DNA of 64,000 nucleotides from Victivallis vadensis (GCF_003096415.1 NZ_QEKH01000010.1:62001-126000); one strand, 5' to 3'; counted from the stretch's first letter, positions 25,065-33,647 are shown. The notes: generated by a model from the sequence alone, not told the origin. Made by a program: numbers and translations.

Positions 25065-28000
25065 TCATTGCCGGGTCAGGCGATACACGCGGGTCTGGCA
25101 GAGCCGGAACGGCGTCACAAGGCCCGAGGCGATTTCCGATGCGGAACGGATTGCGGGGGATGTGCCCGGAGCGGTCAGCTCCTCGATCCGCCAGTTTCCG
25201 GCGGGAAGCCCCCTGATGTGCCATTTCGCGGAAAGTTCCGGCTGTCTGGCCAGCTCCTCGCGGTCGAGCTTCGGAGCGTGGGGGCGGAAGCTGTCCGGGA
25301 GCCGGTGCACGATCGCGTAGTGCACCTCCCCCTTGACCAGATGGTTCACCATCACGCTCGGCGTATCGGTGCCGGCGGCGCGGCTGCTTCCCGCCCATTC
25401 GGCGACCGTCCGCAGGAATCCGGGTACACGCGCCCAGTCGGGATGGCCGGCGATGAACAGGACCTCGCCTCTGCCGTAATTCCAGCGCAATGCGGCGGCG
25501 GAGCCGTCCGGGAATTTTCCCAGCACCTCCGTTCCCGCCGTCGCCTGGGTCACCGGGGCGGGATTGTTGACCCGCAGCTTCTTCAACGCGGCGAACGGGG
25601 CGGCGGAGAAAACCAGTTCCGCCGCTTCCGGGCGCATCGCGGAAAAGCCGCTGTTGCCGTTTTCGGTTTCGACGCGGCTCAGCGGCGCCGGGGCCGCCCC
25701 CTGCCAGCCGAGGCGGCGGAGCAGGCCGAATTCCCGTTCCGGCTCCTCGACGATCCAGCGTCCCGAATCCGGGAAGAGCAGCACCTTGCCGCCGTCCTGC
25801 ACGAACTTGCGGATCAGCTCCGCCGTCGCCTGCGGCAGCACCTGCCCGCCGGAAGCGGGGACGATCAGCAGTTTTTTACCGTCCAGCACGGTCCCGGGCG
25901 CATTTTCCGAGAACCAGTCCGGCCAGAGCTGGTCGCGGTAGAGCGCCGCCGCCAGCCGGGTCACGAAGTCGTCCTGACGCATCGTGAAAAAGCTGCGTTC
26001 GAGGTACTGCATCGTGCTCCACGCTGAAAGTACCGCGATATCCGACGGTTCCGCCGGGGCCGCGTCGCGCAGTTCGCGCCACAGCGGCCGCCAGAGTTTC
26101 CGGAACTCCTCCAGTCCGGCGTTGCGGTCGGGAGTCCACTGGCCGGTGCGGATCGTGTCGCGCCAGTAGTAGTTCCAGTGCAGTCCGTCGCCGCCGGCGG
26201 AAGTGATCTGGAAGGTGGCCTGCTCCAGTTCCGCCGGAACCGGGGTCATCAGATGAACCTCCTGCGGGAAGCTGTAACCGGTGTCCGAAACCGAACGGCG
26301 GCCGTATACCTGCATCTGGTAGTAGAGCGCGCAGCCGCCGGAGTGGCGCCGCCAACGGTCTTTCCGGGCGGACTCCGCCAGCCGGGGCGACGCGAAGTCG
26401 AGGCCGAAGTAGCAGACGATCGAACGGCGCTTATCCAGCTCGCGCAGCGGCTTGACCACGTAATCGATCATGTAGTCCTCCAGCGCGGTGCGCCGGAACT
26501 CCACCCAACAGCGCCAGGTTTCGGAGAGGTCGGGGCGGGAGAAATCATCGCTCGAACGCGGAATCCCCGGCTCTTTGTCTTTGTACCTGCGGTGGAACGC
26601 CTCCAGCGCGGTCGCGGAAAAATCCACCTGCTTGCCGAGCCACGGCCGGTCGAGGTTGGTCCAGTCCAGCGAACCGGGCAGCCCCCAGATGTGGTAGCCG
26701 GCGATGCCCGGATTGTCCCGGTAGCGCCCGGCGGCGACCCGGGTGAAGCTGCGGATCGCGTCGAGCATGCCGGGCGTCTGGATCGCCGGAATGCGCCCGA
26801 CTTTGTTGCTGCGCCAGATGTCGGCGCGGCCGTAACCGTCGAGCTGCGGATCGAAGTCGAGCCACGCAGGCGCTTCGTAACGCAGTTCGAGGATCGCTTT
26901 GCCGCCCTGCCGGATCACCTCGTCGAACGCCCGGTCGACCAGCGTGAAATCATAGACGCCCGGCCGCGGTTCGATCCAGTTCCAGTCGAGGCGGATGCGG
27001 AAGAGGTCGAAACCCGCTTTGCGGCCGTCCGCCACCCACGCCTTGATCCGTTCGAGGTGGTCCGGCTCGTCGGGGTGATTCTCGTAGACCGCCCAGGTGA
27101 AATAGTTTTTCCCGGGGCCGAACAGGTCGGCTTCCGCCGGAATCTCTCCCTCCCCCTGCCGGGTCAGCGGCTTCGCGGGAAGCGTCCCCTGCACGCCGAG
27201 CTGCAGCTCCTTGCGGTCGAGTTCAAGGTCGCCGTTCTTCAGGATCGCGGCAAATCGGTAGACGCCGGGCTGGTGCGGAGCCTGCCACTTCAGTTCCCGG
27301 CCGTCGAGCCTGCCCGAATCGATCACTTTGCCGTCCGGCCCGGTGATCTCCCATACCCTGCCGCCGCTGCGTTCATTCCAATCCGGCAACGGAATGGTCA
27401 GAGTGCCGCCGGGTTTCACCGTCGACGCGAAACGCGGGTACGGCGGCAATTGCGAGGTGGAAGCGATCACGAAAAGCGGCATGCGGAGCTGTTTCAGCAC
27501 CGCCCCTTTTTCCGCGTTGCCGTTCGGCAGCACATTCTGTCCGCCAAGGTTCAGCTCGACATTGTCGAATTCGGCTTCGCCCGGTTTCATCGCCATCAGA
27601 TAGACGTAGACCTGATCGGTTTCCGGCGGCAGCGCGACCGGCGCTTCCAGTGTCTGCCAGTCGGCGGAGCTTTTGAACCGCAGCGGAATCGACGGCCCGA
27701 TCGAATTGCGGTCGCGCCCCAGTGGCACCACCCACGCTTCGGGAGCGCCGTCGCCGCGCGCGCTGGCCCTGAATACGCCGGAGCCGGGCTGCGGAATCCG
27801 CCGCGTCAGCCGCCATCCCGCATACCCCTGGCCGGATTTCTTCCTGCCGATGAAACTGCGGGAACCGCCGACGCCGGACTCCTGTCCCCACACCGCTTCG
27901 CCGTCGGCACGCCAGACCAGTTTATTCCAGTCGGCGGGGCCGGATTTGCTCAAGTCCTGCGGAACGAGGCTCGCAACCACGGTGTAACTGCCCGCCGGGA

Positions 28001-28814
28001 GTTCGCCGAGATCGATTTTCCGCTCGCGCGCCCGGTAGTCGCCCGGCGTGAAATCGAGAAGCGCCTCGCCGCAGCGGATCGCTGGGCCCTGTTCTCCGCG
28101 CACCAGCTCCCAATTCAGCCTGACCGCGCCGTCGTCCATATTCATCCAGTCGGCGGGCAGATACGGCGCGACGCCGCTCTGGATCAGCGCGGTGGTCATC
28201 CAGTACCGTTCGCCGGGCAGGTTCAGCGCCCAGTGGTCGGTCGCGGAGCCGAGCCGGTACGCGTCGCTGCGCACCTCATCCAGCAGCCAGCTTCCCGCGG
28301 CATCCGCCGGAGCCTCGATCCGCACCCCGGCGAACTTCAGCGGCCTGACCGGCAGCGGGCTGCCCGGCTTGTCCGCTTTGCCGACCAGCGGGTGCATCCG
28401 TCCCATCTCGTTGGCGTCGAAGGCGTAGGTGTCGATATAACGCCAGTTGCGCGCCCACTTCTCCAGTTCGGGCAGCGGATAGGTGAACCGGGTGCCTTCG
28501 CGGTCGGTGAATACCAGCGAGAGCTTGTTCCGGTCCATCGGGGTTTCCACGAAAAGTTTGAGTCCGGCGCGCTGCGCCTCCGGTTGGACTGGAACCGGTT
28601 CCTTGAGGTTCAGCTCCACCACGGAGGGCTTGTCCGCCTTTTTCCAATCCAGTCGGAGCAGGCCGTCAGGGCGGAACGAGACGGAAACCTGTGCCGGCGC
28701 TTTCACCTCCCACCGTTCCGGCGTGCGGAAATCCGCGACGGTGCGGACCGGCGAAGCCGCCAGCGTGCCGAACAGCAACAGCAGCAAAGAACAGGACAAC
28801 GTTGTTTTCTGCAT
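25065..28814 (-). CDS. Large secreted GH42/GH-A-like glycosidase family protein
   Basis: About 1249 residues. ATG 28814, with GAAAGG upstream, is preferred over an in-frame TTG at 28820. After a signal peptide come beta-sandwich modules, probably carbohydrate-binding (about 25-500). A GH-A barrel follows with FRIRLDWNWIEPRPGVYDFTLVDRAFDEVIRQGGKAILELRYEAPAWL, then a Rossmann-like trimerisation domain (LLIVPASGGQVLPQATAELI). The acid/base Asn-Glu pair is missing: the segment reads GYHIWGLPG around residues 707-714. It is encoded 13 bases after a prepilin-like gene and is module 3 of the repeated pattern. Activity and substrate are uncertain. Confidence 0.65.
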   Translation of the reverse strand: MQKTTLSCSLLLLLFGTLAASPVRTVADFRTPERWEVKAPAQVSVSFRPDGLLRLDWKKADKPSVVELNLKEPVPVQPEAQRAGLKLFVETPMDRNKLSLVFTDREGTRFTYPLPELEKWARNWRYIDTYAFDANEMGRMHPLVGKADKPGSPLPVRPLKFAGVRIEAPADAAGSWLLDEVRSDAYRLGSATDHWALNLPGERYWMTTALIQSGVAPYLPADWMNMDDGAVRLNWELVRGEQGPAIRCGEALLDFTPGDYRARERKIDLGELPAGSYTVVASLVPQDLSKSGPADWNKLVWRADGEAVWGQESGVGGSRSFIGRKKSGQGYAGWRLTRRIPQPGSGVFRASARGDGAPEAWVVPLGRDRNSIGPSIPLRFKSSADWQTLEAPVALPPETDQVYVYLMAMKPGEAEFDNVELNLGGQNVLPNGNAEKGAVLKQLRMPLFVIASTSQLPPYPRFASTVKPGGTLTIPLPDWNERSGGRVWEITGPDGKVIDSGRLDGRELKWQAPHQPGVYRFAAILKNGDLELDRKELQLGVQGTLPAKPLTRQGEGEIPAEADLFGPGKNYFTWAVYENHPDEPDHLERIKAWVADGRKAGFDLFRIRLDWNWIEPRPGVYDFTLVDRAFDEVIRQGGKAILELRYEAPAWLDFDPQLDGYGRADIWRSNKVGRIPAIQTPGMLDAIRSFTRVAAGRYRDNPGIAGYHIWGLPGSLDWTNLDRPWLGKQVDFSATALEAFHRRYKDKEPGIPRSSDDFSRPDLSETWRCWVEFRRTALEDYMIDYVVKPLRELDKRRSIVCYFGLDFASPRLAESARKDRWRRHSGGCALYYQMQVYGRRSVSDTGYSFPQEVHLMTPVPAELEQATFQITSAGGDGLHWNYYWRDTIRTGQWTPDRNAGLEEFRKLWRPLWRELRDAAPAEPSDIAVLSAWSTMQYLERSFFTMRQDDFVTRLAAALYRDQLWPDWFSENAPGTVLDGKKLLIVPASGGQVLPQATAELIRKFVQDGGKVLLFPDSGRWIVEEPEREFGLLRRLGWQGAAPAPLSRVETENGNSGFSAMRPEAAELVFSAAPFAALKKLRVNNPAPVTQATAGTEVLGKFPDGSAAALRWNYGRGEVLFIAGHPDWARVPGFLRTVAEWAGSSRAAGTDTPSVMVNHLVKGEVHYAIVHRLPDSFRPHAPKLDREELARQPELSAKWHIRGLPAGNWRIEELTAPGTSPAIRSASEIASGLVTPFRLCQTRVYRLTRQ

Positions 28815-28827
28815 ATTCAAAAACCTT

Positions 28828-29586
28828 TCAGTAACTTTTGCCGAGCGGCAGATTCGCCATTTTCGTATCGGGATTATGGCCTTTGGAAAAATAACCGAAG
28901 TCCATGCGCCCCGATTCGGAGTGACCGTCGTAAAACAGCACGTTCCCCTTATCCATGTGATTCAGCCCGAAGCTGTAGTGGCGGGCGTGGCCGAGCTGGT
29001 AGTAGTTTTCAAAGGAATCATGAGTGGTCACAAACTGCGACGGACCGTATTTCTCCTTCTGGTCGCTGTTGTCGGGATTCTCGGTTACAACCGAAAAACG
29101 GCCTCCGGCGTATTTCCAGAACGCATCGTCATTGGAGCCGCCCTTGCGGTAGCCGCGTTTCCCGTAGGTACGTTCCCGGTGGTCCGCCACAAAGGGAAAA
29201 GCGGAGGGGCAGATTCCGACATGTTTTTTGCCCTTCGTCCATTGCGGCAGGTAACCGAGGTTCCCCATGCTGGAAACCCAATATTTGTTTTCGGTTCCGT
29301 CCGGGTTGCTCACTGCGAGCTTCGGCCCGTACAGCCAGCCGTCATAATCATTCATATACTGGGCGTCGGCAAGGCCGATCTGCTTGAGCTGGCTGGTGCA
29401 GGTCACCTGTCTGGCCCGGTCCCGCGCCTTGTTCAGCGCCGGCAGCAGCATTGAGGCGAGAATCGCAATGATCGCTATTACCACGAGCAGCTCAATGAGA
29501 GTGAAATATCCGTACATAATGCCGGGTATGGTATGGTAAGGGCGGGCGAGCTTTTCATGTTGCATTTGGTTTCGCTCATTACACAT
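28828..29586 (-). CDS. Prepilin-like (pseudopilin) protein, module 3
   Basis: 252 residues from the ATG at 29586, which has a strong ribosome-binding site (ACGGAGGT) just upstream. The leader is unusually long (about 27 residues, [19 protein letters not shown] onwards) before [19 protein letters not shown] and [12 protein letters not shown]. The residue before the cleavage point is Tyr, with Gly one further upstream. The C-terminal motif is [16 protein letters not shown], with His-Ser in place of His-Val. It precedes the GH42-like gene by 13 bases. A later in-frame ATG (MYGYFTLIE) would give a short leader but lacks the Shine-Dalgarno match. Confidence 0.85.
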   Translation of the reverse strand: MCNERNQMQHEKLARPYHTIPGIMYGYFTLIELLVVIAIIAILASMLLPALNKARDRARQVTCTSQLKQIGLADAQYMNDYDGWLYGPKLAVSNPDGTENKYWVSSMGNLGYLPQWTKGKKHVGICPSAFPFVADHRERTYGKRGYRKGGSNDDAFWKYAGGRFSVVTENPDNSDQKEKYGPSQFVTTHDSFENYYQLGHARHYSFGLNHMDKGNVLFYDGHSESGRMDFGYFSKGHNPDTKMANLPLGKSY

Positions 29587-30186
29587 TTTTACCTCCGTTT
29601 TAAATCGGCTATACTTTTTTTCAAAGGCTGTTACAGGCAACAATTTTAAAGTCGTGCGCCCTGCTGTCCGATGTCAACTTTGGAGTGCGGAGATTCATCT
29701 CCGCTTTCCAATCGCGCGTGACCCTGTAATAATACTTAAGTTTAATTCGCCTTTCCGTACCATTACCGGCCACAAACTGGGTGCCAGTCATTTGCGGATG
29801 GCTCCGGAGGGCCACTCGCCCTCCGGACCTCCCCGCTCGCCTCGGAACTCCCGTTGACTTGCGAAGCACTTCCATTCGCGGGCGGCCCTAGCGGGCCTTA
29901 CTTGTCCGCCTGCGGCGGCCAACTCCTCATCGTTCGCTGCGCTCACTACGCCGGAGGGGCTTCGCTCACTACGTTCGGCTTCGTCACTATCGTTCCTCGT
30001 TACTTGCTGCCGCAAGTAATGCCCTCACATTCGTTCGCGGCGCTGACCGCGCTTGTTGTGCGCCGCGGAATGGTCATGGAGGCCAACCAATGCTTGCCTG
30101 TACCAGCAGCCGCACGCCCCCCGTAGGGGCATTGGCGTGCGTACCCGGCAGCGGCACCTTGCCGCCCGCCTGTATTAAGCTCCCCA
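29587..30186. repeat. Non-coding, hairpin-dense island
   Basis: 600 bases between the prepilin-like gene and the LacI regulator with no credible gene. It carries many perfect stems: GCGGAGA/TCTCCGC (about 29686-29703), CCGGAGGG/CCCTCCGG (about 29804-29826), TTACTTGC/GCAAGTAA (30000-30019), CGCGGCGC/GCGCCGCG (30036-30067), and a nested GCACGCC...GGCGTGC around 30112-30140. GGCACCTTGCCG near 30153 is shared with the 33-kb repeats. The first 60 bases must hold the module 3 promoter; I see no convincing -35/-10 pair. Confidence 0.65.
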
Positions 30187-31242
30187 TTATCCGGCAACGC
30201 CATCGCTGACCGATTCATGGACAACGATCTCCCCGTTGACCATGCGGAATGTCGGCCCGGTGGCGGAGTCACCATGCTCAATCATATCGATAATCCATTC
30301 GGCGGCTGCCGCGCCCATGCCGCGCATCGGGGTTTCGTAGCTGGTCAGCCGGGGACGCAAAAACAGATTGGCGAGGTGGTCGAAGCCGACTACGCTCAGG
30401 TCCTCCGGCACCCGCAGCTTGCGCTGCTCCATCGCCTCATAAAATCCGGCGGCCATCCAGTCGTTCGCGGCGATCACGGCGGTCGGCGGTTCCGGCAGGC
30501 GCAGCAGGGCTTCCAGCGGTCCGCTCATGTCTGGAAACTCCTTTTCCGGCAGGTTCGGATTGGGACCGGGAAGCGCGCTCTGAACCAGTTCGGGATCGAA
30601 TGCGTCGCGGGCGCGCAGAAACTCTTCATACCCCTGCAGCCGCGCCAGAAACATCCGGTGATGGCAACGCATCGACACGAAAGCGATCCGGCGGTGCCCC
30701 CGCTCCCACAGATAGCGGCACACCTGTTCTCCGGCCCGGTGGTCATCGGTCGAAACCTGGGCGATCGGGATATCCCGCTCCAGCATGGAAAGGCCGATCA
30801 CCGGCAACTGCCGGGCGAGTTCGCCCAGCACCGGCGGAATGTCGTTGACCGCCTTTACGATCAACCCGTCCACCTTACCGTCATGCACGCAGCGCGGAAT
30901 CCCATCCGCGGCGCTGGTATGTTCCAGCAGCACATGGCAGCCGCGCCGGGCACACACCTCCTCGATGCCGGAGAGGTAGTTGATGTAGATGGAATTGCTG
31001 CTCCATTCGTTGCCCATCTCCGCCATCCACAGTCCGATATTGCCGGTGCGGAGCCGGGAACCGCCGCGCCGTCCGGCCAGCAGCTGCGCCGCCGAATTCT
31101 TACGGTAGCCGAGCACCCGGATCGCTTCACGCACCGCATCGATCCGTTCCGGCGCGATATTGTCGAAGCCGTTGATCACCCGACTGACGGTGCCGACCGA
31201 AACCCCGGCCATTTTCGCGACGTCCCTGATGCTGCAAGCCAT
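30187..31242 (-). CDS. LacI-family transcription regulator
   Basis: 351 residues from ATG 31242 (AGGGGAG upstream); a longer frame begins 36 bases earlier. The N terminus is a classical LacI helix-turn-helix, SIRDVAKMAGVSVGTVSRVINGFDNIAPERIDAVREAIRVLGY, with the hinge after it. The sensor domain has QVSTDDHRAGEQVCRYLWERGHRRIAFV and the late PEDLSVVGFDHLANLFLRPRLTSYETP segment. It is the probable regulator of the prepilin/GH42-like genes downstream on the same strand, although the hairpin island separates them. It appears autoregulated through the site at 31269-31281. Confidence 0.92.
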   Translation of the reverse strand: MACSIRDVAKMAGVSVGTVSRVINGFDNIAPERIDAVREAIRVLGYRKNSAAQLLAGRRGGSRLRTGNIGLWMAEMGNEWSSNSIYINYLSGIEEVCARRGCHVLLEHTSAADGIPRCVHDGKVDGLIVKAVNDIPPVLGELARQLPVIGLSMLERDIPIAQVSTDDHRAGEQVCRYLWERGHRRIAFVSMRCHHRMFLARLQGYEEFLRARDAFDPELVQSALPGPNPNLPEKEFPDMSGPLEALLRLPEPPTAVIAANDWMAAGFYEAMEQRKLRVPEDLSVVGFDHLANLFLRPRLTSYETPMRGMGAAAAEWIIDMIEHGDSATGPTFRMVNGEIVVHESVSDGVAG

Positions 31243-31268
31243 GCGGCGCTCCCCTGTTGAACGATCAT

Positions 31269-31320
31269 TGAAACGCATTCATTCTTCTTTAATTATACCG
31301 GAAAACCCCCTCCGCGTCAA
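31269..31320 (-). promoter_or_regulatory. Promoter and candidate operator of the LacI regulator
   Basis: On the minus strand: TTGACG (31320-31315), 17 bases, TATAAT (31297-31292). Just downstream, at the expected transcript start, lies TGAAACGCATTCA (31269-31281), a cre/LacI-like pseudo-palindrome. A second TTGAACGATCATT-like half lies next to it. Confidence 0.65.
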
Positions 31321-31368
31321 GAGGCAATTCGATTTTTTCCGATTTTTTTATTTCGGCGGCAGCCGGAA

Positions 31369-31397
31369 TTGACTTTTCCTGAAATCGGGGATATGTT
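31369..31397 (+). promoter_or_regulatory. Promoter of the PHP-family gene
   Basis: TTGACT (31369-31374), 17 bases, TATGTT (31392-31397). The gene starts 24 bases after the -10 box, with AAGGAGG positioned for ribosome binding. Confidence 0.65.
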
Positions 31398-31420
31398 GAA
31401 CGGATTAAGGAGGCGACATT

Positions 31421-32233
31421 ATGAAATTCGGCAAGCGGGTCAATCTGCATACCCATACTTTCCGTTGCAAACATGCGGTGGGAGCGCCGCGCGAGTACTG
31501 CGCCGAAGCGGTGCGGCAGGGACTTTGCACACTCGGTTTCTCCGACCATCAGCCGTTTCCGGACGGGCGCTTTGACGAGTCGCGCATGCCGTTCGGCGAC
31601 CTTGAGGCCTATGCGCGGGAAATCGAGACGGCAAGACAGGAATTTCCCGAATTGAACATCCTGACCGGGCTGGAGGCGGATTATGTGCGGGCGCTCGGAA
31701 AATCCTTCTACGAGGAAGAATTCTTCAACAAACGCAAGTTCGACTACCTGATTCTCGGCCCCCACTTCAACGATCCGCCGGAGGCCGGAGCCGGGGCGGG
31801 AGCGGCGGAGAATGTGCGGCTGCGCGTGGAGTCGACGATCCGCGCGATGGAAACCGGCCTGTTCGCCTATGTGGCACATCCGGATATGTTCGCCTGTACC
31901 GGCCTGAGCTGGACGTCCGAAATCGAAGCACTCTGCAAAGAGCTGGTTTCCGCCGCCGTCGCGCTGAAAGTTCCGCTTGAGATCAATGCCTATGGACTGC
32001 GCAAACCGTGGATCGATACCGCCGAAGGGCGGCGGCCGCAGTATCCGTGGCGGCCTTTCTGGGAGCTGGCCGCCGAACTCGGGGCAACGATGGTGGTCGG
32101 AGCCGATGCGCACCGCCCCGAAGACGTCTGGAGCAATGCGGAGCAGGCGGCTGCGTGGGGAGCGCAGTTCGGACTCGTCCCTGCCAACGCCGCCGTCGCC
32201 GCCGCAGTCGTCAACGGGCGAAAGCCGCGTTGA
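31421..32233 (+). CDS. PHP-domain phosphatase, histidinol-phosphatase (HisK)-like
   Basis: 270 residues with a strong Shine-Dalgarno (AAGGAGGCGAC). The PHP metal-binding motifs are visible: NLHTHTFRCKHA at the N terminus, LGFSDHQPF, a glutamate in LTGLEADYV, AHPDMF and late GADAHRPEDV. The family dephosphorylates histidinol phosphate or other small phosphoesters using two or three metals. No other his genes are nearby, so the substrate may instead be a sugar phosphate. Its 3' end overlaps the end of the convergent isomerase gene by 23 bases. Confidence 0.82.
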   Translation: MKFGKRVNLHTHTFRCKHAVGAPREYCAEAVRQGLCTLGFSDHQPFPDGRFDESRMPFGDLEAYAREIETARQEFPELNILTGLEADYVRALGKSFYEEEFFNKRKFDYLILGPHFNDPPEAGAGAGAAENVRLRVESTIRAMETGLFAYVAHPDMFACTGLSWTSEIEALCKELVSAAVALKVPLEINAYGLRKPWIDTAEGRRPQYPWRPFWELAAELGATMVVGADAHRPEDVWSNAEQAAAWGAQFGLVPANAAVAAAVVNGRKPR

Positions 32234-32933
32234 TATTCTTCACGCAGGCCTGAAGGTTCGGAACCGGATTTTCCGGTTCGCCTTCGTATTCGAGCGTGAG
32301 ATAGCCGTCGAACTTGCTGTCGGCCAGATAATGCGCGAAACCGTCGAGCGCGAGTACGCCGGTGCCGCTGATCACATCCTCCGCATTGCCGGCGCGGTCG
32401 AATACGAAATCCTTGATATGGACGCCGTAGAGCCGGTCACGGAACTTCTTCGCGACCGCCAGCGGATCTTCGCCGGAGTCCAGCATCCAGCCGGTGTCGA
32501 GGCAGAGCCCGACGTTGGCGCTGGAACGATTGAACAACGCTTCCAGTTCCCGGACGGTGCCGAGCGCGTGGCGGCGGCCGTGATTGTGAATCGCGACCTT
32601 CTTGCCGTACTCCGCGCACAGCTTTTCGACCAGGTCGAGCGAATCGTAATTGAGATCGGCGCTGATCGCCGGGAAACCGGCCAGCGCCGCGAATTCAAAC
32701 ACCTTGCGGTTGGCCGCTTCATCCGGCCCGAAGAAGTTCACGCCGAAAGAGGAGATCGTGATTCCGGCGTCGCGGTACAGCTTCAGCGATTCGGCGGGGC
32801 GGTCGAGGTCGATATGGATTCCGCACGCTTCCAGCCGGTCGACGCCGCAGGCGTTCAACGCCGCGATGATTTCCGGCGTGCCCTTGAGGCCGCGAAAGCA
32901 CCAGCTCTGGATTCCGAGAGTCGAATTGATCAT
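32211..32933 (-). CDS. Sugar phosphate isomerase/epimerase-like (xylose isomerase-type TIM barrel)
   Basis: 240 residues. The AP-endonuclease-2/xylose-isomerase-like TIM barrel shows GIQSWCFRG, GVDRLEACGIHIDL, KVAIHNHGRRHA, NVGLCLDTGWML, YGVHIKDFVFD and a final YLTLEYEGE. The His, Asp and Glu residues at these strand ends normally bind the catalytic metal. Members isomerise or epimerise sugars, inositol derivatives or hydroxypyruvate; the exact substrate cannot be told. It has its own strong promoter at 32968-32996 and overlaps the PHP gene tail to tail. Confidence 0.82.
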   Translation of the reverse strand: MINSTLGIQSWCFRGLKGTPEIIAALNACGVDRLEACGIHIDLDRPAESLKLYRDAGITISSFGVNFFGPDEAANRKVFEFAALAGFPAISADLNYDSLDLVEKLCAEYGKKVAIHNHGRRHALGTVRELEALFNRSSANVGLCLDTGWMLDSGEDPLAVAKKFRDRLYGVHIKDFVFDRAGNAEDVISGTGVLALDGFAHYLADSKFDGYLTLEYEGEPENPVPNLQACVKNINAAFAR

Positions 32934-32967
32934 GGAGTTTCCTTTCCTTTCAGTTGGTTACCGGAAT

Positions 32968-32996
32968 ATTATAACAAACCGCAACCCAAAAGTCAA
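32968..32996 (-). promoter_or_regulatory. Promoter of the isomerase/epimerase gene
   Basis: On the minus strand: TTGACT (32996-32991), 17 bases, TATAAT (32973-32968), 34 bases before the ATG. This is the best sigma-70 match in the region. Confidence 0.75.
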
Positions 32997-33117
32997 TCCG
33001 GAATTTCACGGAAATAAGGATTATCAGAGTTGTCCGGCCATGGCATTTAAAATAACGGATTGGCAAGCATATTGTTATAAACAAGTTGTGTAAATGGTGG
33101 ATAAATAACGGATCGGC

Positions 33118-33146
33118 TTCCGGCAACCAGAGGCGAATTGCCGGAA
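33118..33146. repeat. Hairpin at the edge of the 33-kb island
   Basis: A perfect 9-bp stem, TTCCGGCAA (33118-33126) and TTGCCGGAA (33138-33146). Bases 32997-33117 upstream are AT-rich with no gene. Confidence 0.6.
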
Positions 33147-33164
33147 AGCCTGCCGTTAGAACCG

Positions 33165-33291
33165 ATAAACTCATAGACAACAACCCCGGTTTTGAATTTT
33201 TACTGCGTAAAAATTCAAAACCGTATCCGGCGCCGGCACCTTGCCGGTCGGGGGGGCGGGGGTGAAGCGCCCCGGGCCGCCGGAGGCAAAG
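33165..33291 (+). repeat. 127-bp direct repeat, copy A
   Basis: Nearly identical to 33496-33623. The order is: ATAAACTCATAGACAA leader, a perfect hairpin with a 16-bp stem (33187-33202 with 33208-33223, loop CTGCG), the box CCGGCGCCGGCACCTTGCCGG, a G-run, then GAAGCGCCCCGGGCCGCCGGAGGCAAAG. An open frame across it is present in both copies only because they are repeats; there is no ribosome-binding site or family match. Confidence 0.85.
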
Positions 33292-33304
33292 CCCCGGAGG
33301 GGAA

Positions 33305-33472
33305 GCCTGCCGTTTTAAAGGCAGGCGGATCTGCCTGCCCTGACGGGCGGCAGACCTTGTGCGCTACGCGGCCTGATTTTCAATCAGGCTCCTGTAGCTG
33401 GGCGCTGTAGCGCACAAGTGTCTCCGACGGCCAACGCTTTCGCCGTTGGATCACGACCGGCAACGTGCCGGT
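33305..33472. other. Chain of nested stem-loops between the direct repeats
   Basis: In order: GCCTGCC/GGCAGGC (33305-33326); a nested structure with a perfect 12-bp outer stem, CTTGTGCGCTAC (33356-33367) and GTAGCGCACAAG (33407-33418), enclosing GCCTGATT-TTC-AATCAGGC (33371-33389); CCAACG/CGTTGG (about 33431-33449); and ACCGGCA-ACG-TGCCGGT (about 33455-33472). It reads as a structured RNA or a DNA cruciform rather than a gene. Confidence 0.6.
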
Positions 33473-33495
33473 GCGGAGTACCACCGGTAGACCAA

Positions 33496-33623
33496 ATAAA
33501 CTCATAGACAATAACCCCGGTTTTGAATTTTTACTGCGTAAAAATTCAAAACCGTATCCGGCGCCGGCACCTTGCCGGTCGGGGGTTCCGGGGGCGAAGC
33601 GCCCCGGGCCGCCGGAGGCAAAG
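33496..33623 (+). repeat. 128-bp direct repeat, copy B
   Basis: Second copy of the 33165 repeat, 331 bases later. Hairpin stem and CCGGCGCCGGCACCTTGCCGG box are identical; it differs in the G-run (GGGGGTTCCGGGGGCG) and single bases. Its right end abuts the pgk terminator. Confidence 0.85.
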
Positions 33624-33647
33624 AAAAACCCCTCCGGATGGAGGGGG
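33624..33647 (-). terminator. Rho-independent terminator of pgk
   Basis: On the minus strand a GC-rich 7-bp stem (33640-33646 with 33629-33635, four-base loop) is followed by five T residues, 16 bases after the pgk stop. Confidence 0.85.

Noticed and set aside
26178-29387. A 1069-codon plus-strand frame opposite the module 3 glycosidase
   Set aside because: No signal peptide or motif; composition fits antisense of a GC-rich gene.
29854-30126. A 90-codon frame within the 29.6-30.2 kb island
   Set aside because: No ribosome-binding site, built from repeated hairpin arms, no recognisable protein pattern.
33356-33418. Integron attC-like site
   Set aside because: The folded shape is reminiscent, but the core sites (RYYYAAC/GTTRRRY) are missing and no integrase is nearby.
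33165-33623. Possible CRISPR array
   Set aside because: Only two copies, 331 bases apart, each over 120 bases long; no short regular repeats and no cas genes.
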